Both the position numbers and the translations under genes were made by a program. From the NCBI GenBank assembly GCA_038530555.1, contig JBCBCN010000001.1:1-64000 (forward strand): a stretch of DNA of 64,000 nucleotides. The letters run 5' to 3'. Below, piece by piece: positions 63,022-64,000 of this stretch (positions are counted from its first letter, which is position 1; every line of letters starts with the position of its first letter). Source of the stretch: HKCCE3408 sp038530555 (lineage in GTDB: Bacteria > Pseudomonadota > Alphaproteobacteria > Rhodobacterales > Rhodobacteraceae). The notes below the pieces were generated by a model that was given only the letters and a program-made list of their open reading frames with translations, had not been told where the DNA came from and did not search any database.

Positions 63022-64000
63022 ATGGCAGTTGGGACCCTTCTGGAAATGACAGACCGCAAAGCGTCGGACAAACAAAAGGCGCTGGACAGCGCGCTGGCTC
63101 AGATCGAGCGCCAATTTGGCAAAGGCTCAATCATGAAATTGGGCGGCGAAAACGCCTTGCCCGATATCGAAGCAACCTCAACCGGATCGCTGGGCCTCGA
63201 TATCGCCCTGGGGATCGGCGGTCTGCCGAAGGGCCGCGTTGTTGAGATTTACGGGCCGGAAAGCTCCGGCAAGACCACACTGACGCTCCATGTGGTGGCT
63301 GAAGAGCAAAAGAAGGGCGGCGTTTGCGCCTTTGTGGATGCCGAGCATGCGCTCGATCCGCAATATGCCAAGAAGCTGGGCGTCGATCTCGATGAATTGC
63401 TGATCTCGCAGCCCGATACCGGTGAGCAGGCGCTGGAGATTACCGACACGCTCGTCCGCTCGGGCGCGGTCAATCTGGTGATTGTCGACTCGGTGGCCGC
63501 GCTGACCCCGCAAAAAGAGCTCGAAGGCGATATGGGCGACAGCGCGCCGGGCCTGCAGGCACGCCTAATGAGCCAGGCGATGCGCAAGCTCACCGGCTCT
63601 ATCAGCCGCTCGAATTGTATGGTGATTTTCATCAACCAGATCCGCATGAAGATCGGCGTGATGTTCGGCAGCCCGGAGACGACAACCGGCGGTAACGCTC
63701 TGAAGTTCTATTCCTCCGTCCGTCTTGATATCCGCCGCATCGGTTCGATCAAAGACCGCGACGAAGTCGTGGGCAACCAGACCCGGGTGAAAGTGGTCAA
63801 GAACAAGGTGGCACCGCCCTTCAAGCAGGTTGAGTTCGACATCATGTACGGCGAAGGCATCTCGAAGATGGGCGAGCTCATTGACCTGGGCGTAAAAGCC
63901 GGTGTGGTGGAGAAATCCGGCGCCTGGTTCTCCTACGGTGATGAGCGGATCGGTCAGGGGCGGGAGAACGCCAAGACCTTCCTGCGCGAGAACCGCGATA
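63022..64000 (+). CDS. recA: Recombinase RecA (5' 979 nt, runs off the window)
   Basis: RecA forms the ssDNA filament for homologous recombination and triggers LexA self-cleavage. About 326 residues are visible of a normal 350-360. Walker A GPESSGKT lies near residue 78. FVDAEHALDPQYAKKLGVD, the Walker B region LVIVDSVAALTPQKEL, and the loop L2 region FGSPETTTGGNALKFYSS are all present. The start at ATG 63022 has AGGAGTGG upstream. The LexA-type box at 62938 is upstream. Confidence 0.98.
   Translation, partial: MAVGTLLEMTDRKASDKQKALDSALAQIERQFGKGSIMKLGGENALPDIEATSTGSLGLDIALGIGGLPKGRVVEIYGPESSGKTTLTLHVVAEEQKKGGVCAFVDAEHALDPQYAKKLGVDLDELLISQPDTGEQALEITDTLVRSGAVNLVIVDSVAALTPQKELEGDMGDSAPGLQARLMSQAMRKLTGSISRSNCMVIFINQIRMKIGVMFGSPETTTGGNALKFYSSVRLDIRRIGSIKDRDEVVGNQTRVKVVKNKVAPPFKQVEFDIMYGEGISKMGELIDLGVKAGVVEKSGAWFSYGDERIGQGRENAKTFLRENRD

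Overview
The window is chromosomal DNA from an alphaproteobacterium of the Rhodobacterales/Roseobacter type. The evidence is the GC-rich codon use, the CtrA-SciP-CckA cell-cycle regulators, a LexA-type GTTC-N7-GTTC box, GANTC sites near ctrA, and a neighbourhood in which cckA lies beside recA. The assignment is inferred from gene content alone; no 16S rRNA is present. No CRISPR array, insertion sequence or prophage was recognised. Two tRNAs are present, tRNA-Asp(GTC) and tRNA-Gly(CCC).

Region 1 (1-19.7 kb) is mostly core genome. It holds tRNA-Asp, mnmA, sciP-ctrA, ligA-recG (overlapping), an unannotated 40-codon membrane peptide behind a LexA-type operator, an Fe-S scaffold gene divergent from hisI, gluQ, a methyltransferase, trmFO, a VOC protein, gyrA with a coupled small membrane protein, and a LysR/SDR divergent pair. 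tRNA maturation is a theme: mnmA, trmFO and gluQ lie together, and gluQ acts on the tRNA-Asp species that is itself encoded here.

Region 2 (19.8-45.3 kb) is accessory metabolism. A compact operon of class II aldolase, membrane di-iron desaturase and flavodoxin is divergent from a GcvA-type LysR gene. A complete branched-chain 2-oxoacid dehydrogenase operon (E1a-E1b-E2-E3) is divergent from an Lrp/AsnC regulator. A large divergent locus (28.9-40.2 kb) comprises a sugar-type ABC importer, a Tm-1-like (UPF0261) protein and a class II aldolase on one strand. On the other strand are a GntR regulator, a metallo-beta-lactamase-fold hydrolase, a HAD-like protein, a second class II aldolase and an FGGY kinase. 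Repeated TTGTATRCAA palindromes upstream of both arms suggest one GntR regulon for an unidentified sugar, sugar acid or polyol. A polyamine-type ABC importer follows; one permease carries an unusually large extra-membrane insertion.

Region 3 (45.3-53.0 kb) is a corrinoid one-carbon locus: a RACo-type reductive activator, a methyltetrahydrofolate:corrinoid methyltransferase, an MTHFR-family protein and a small 'virulence factor'-domain protein. It is interspersed with a membrane protein, a secreted small protein and a GGDEF protein. The activator and the methyltransferase both end in Arg/Gly-rich tails. The expected substrate methyltransferase and corrinoid protein are not in the window.

Region 4 (53.0-64.0 kb) returns to core functions: ppx/gppA, an exported Cys-rich Sel1-repeat protein, rlmE, guaB, an RsmB-type rRNA methyltransferase, cckA with a perfect CtrA box upstream, a sulfotransferase-like gene, and the start of recA, which runs off the window. 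A 22-nt intergenic element recurs four times at gene ends across the window.
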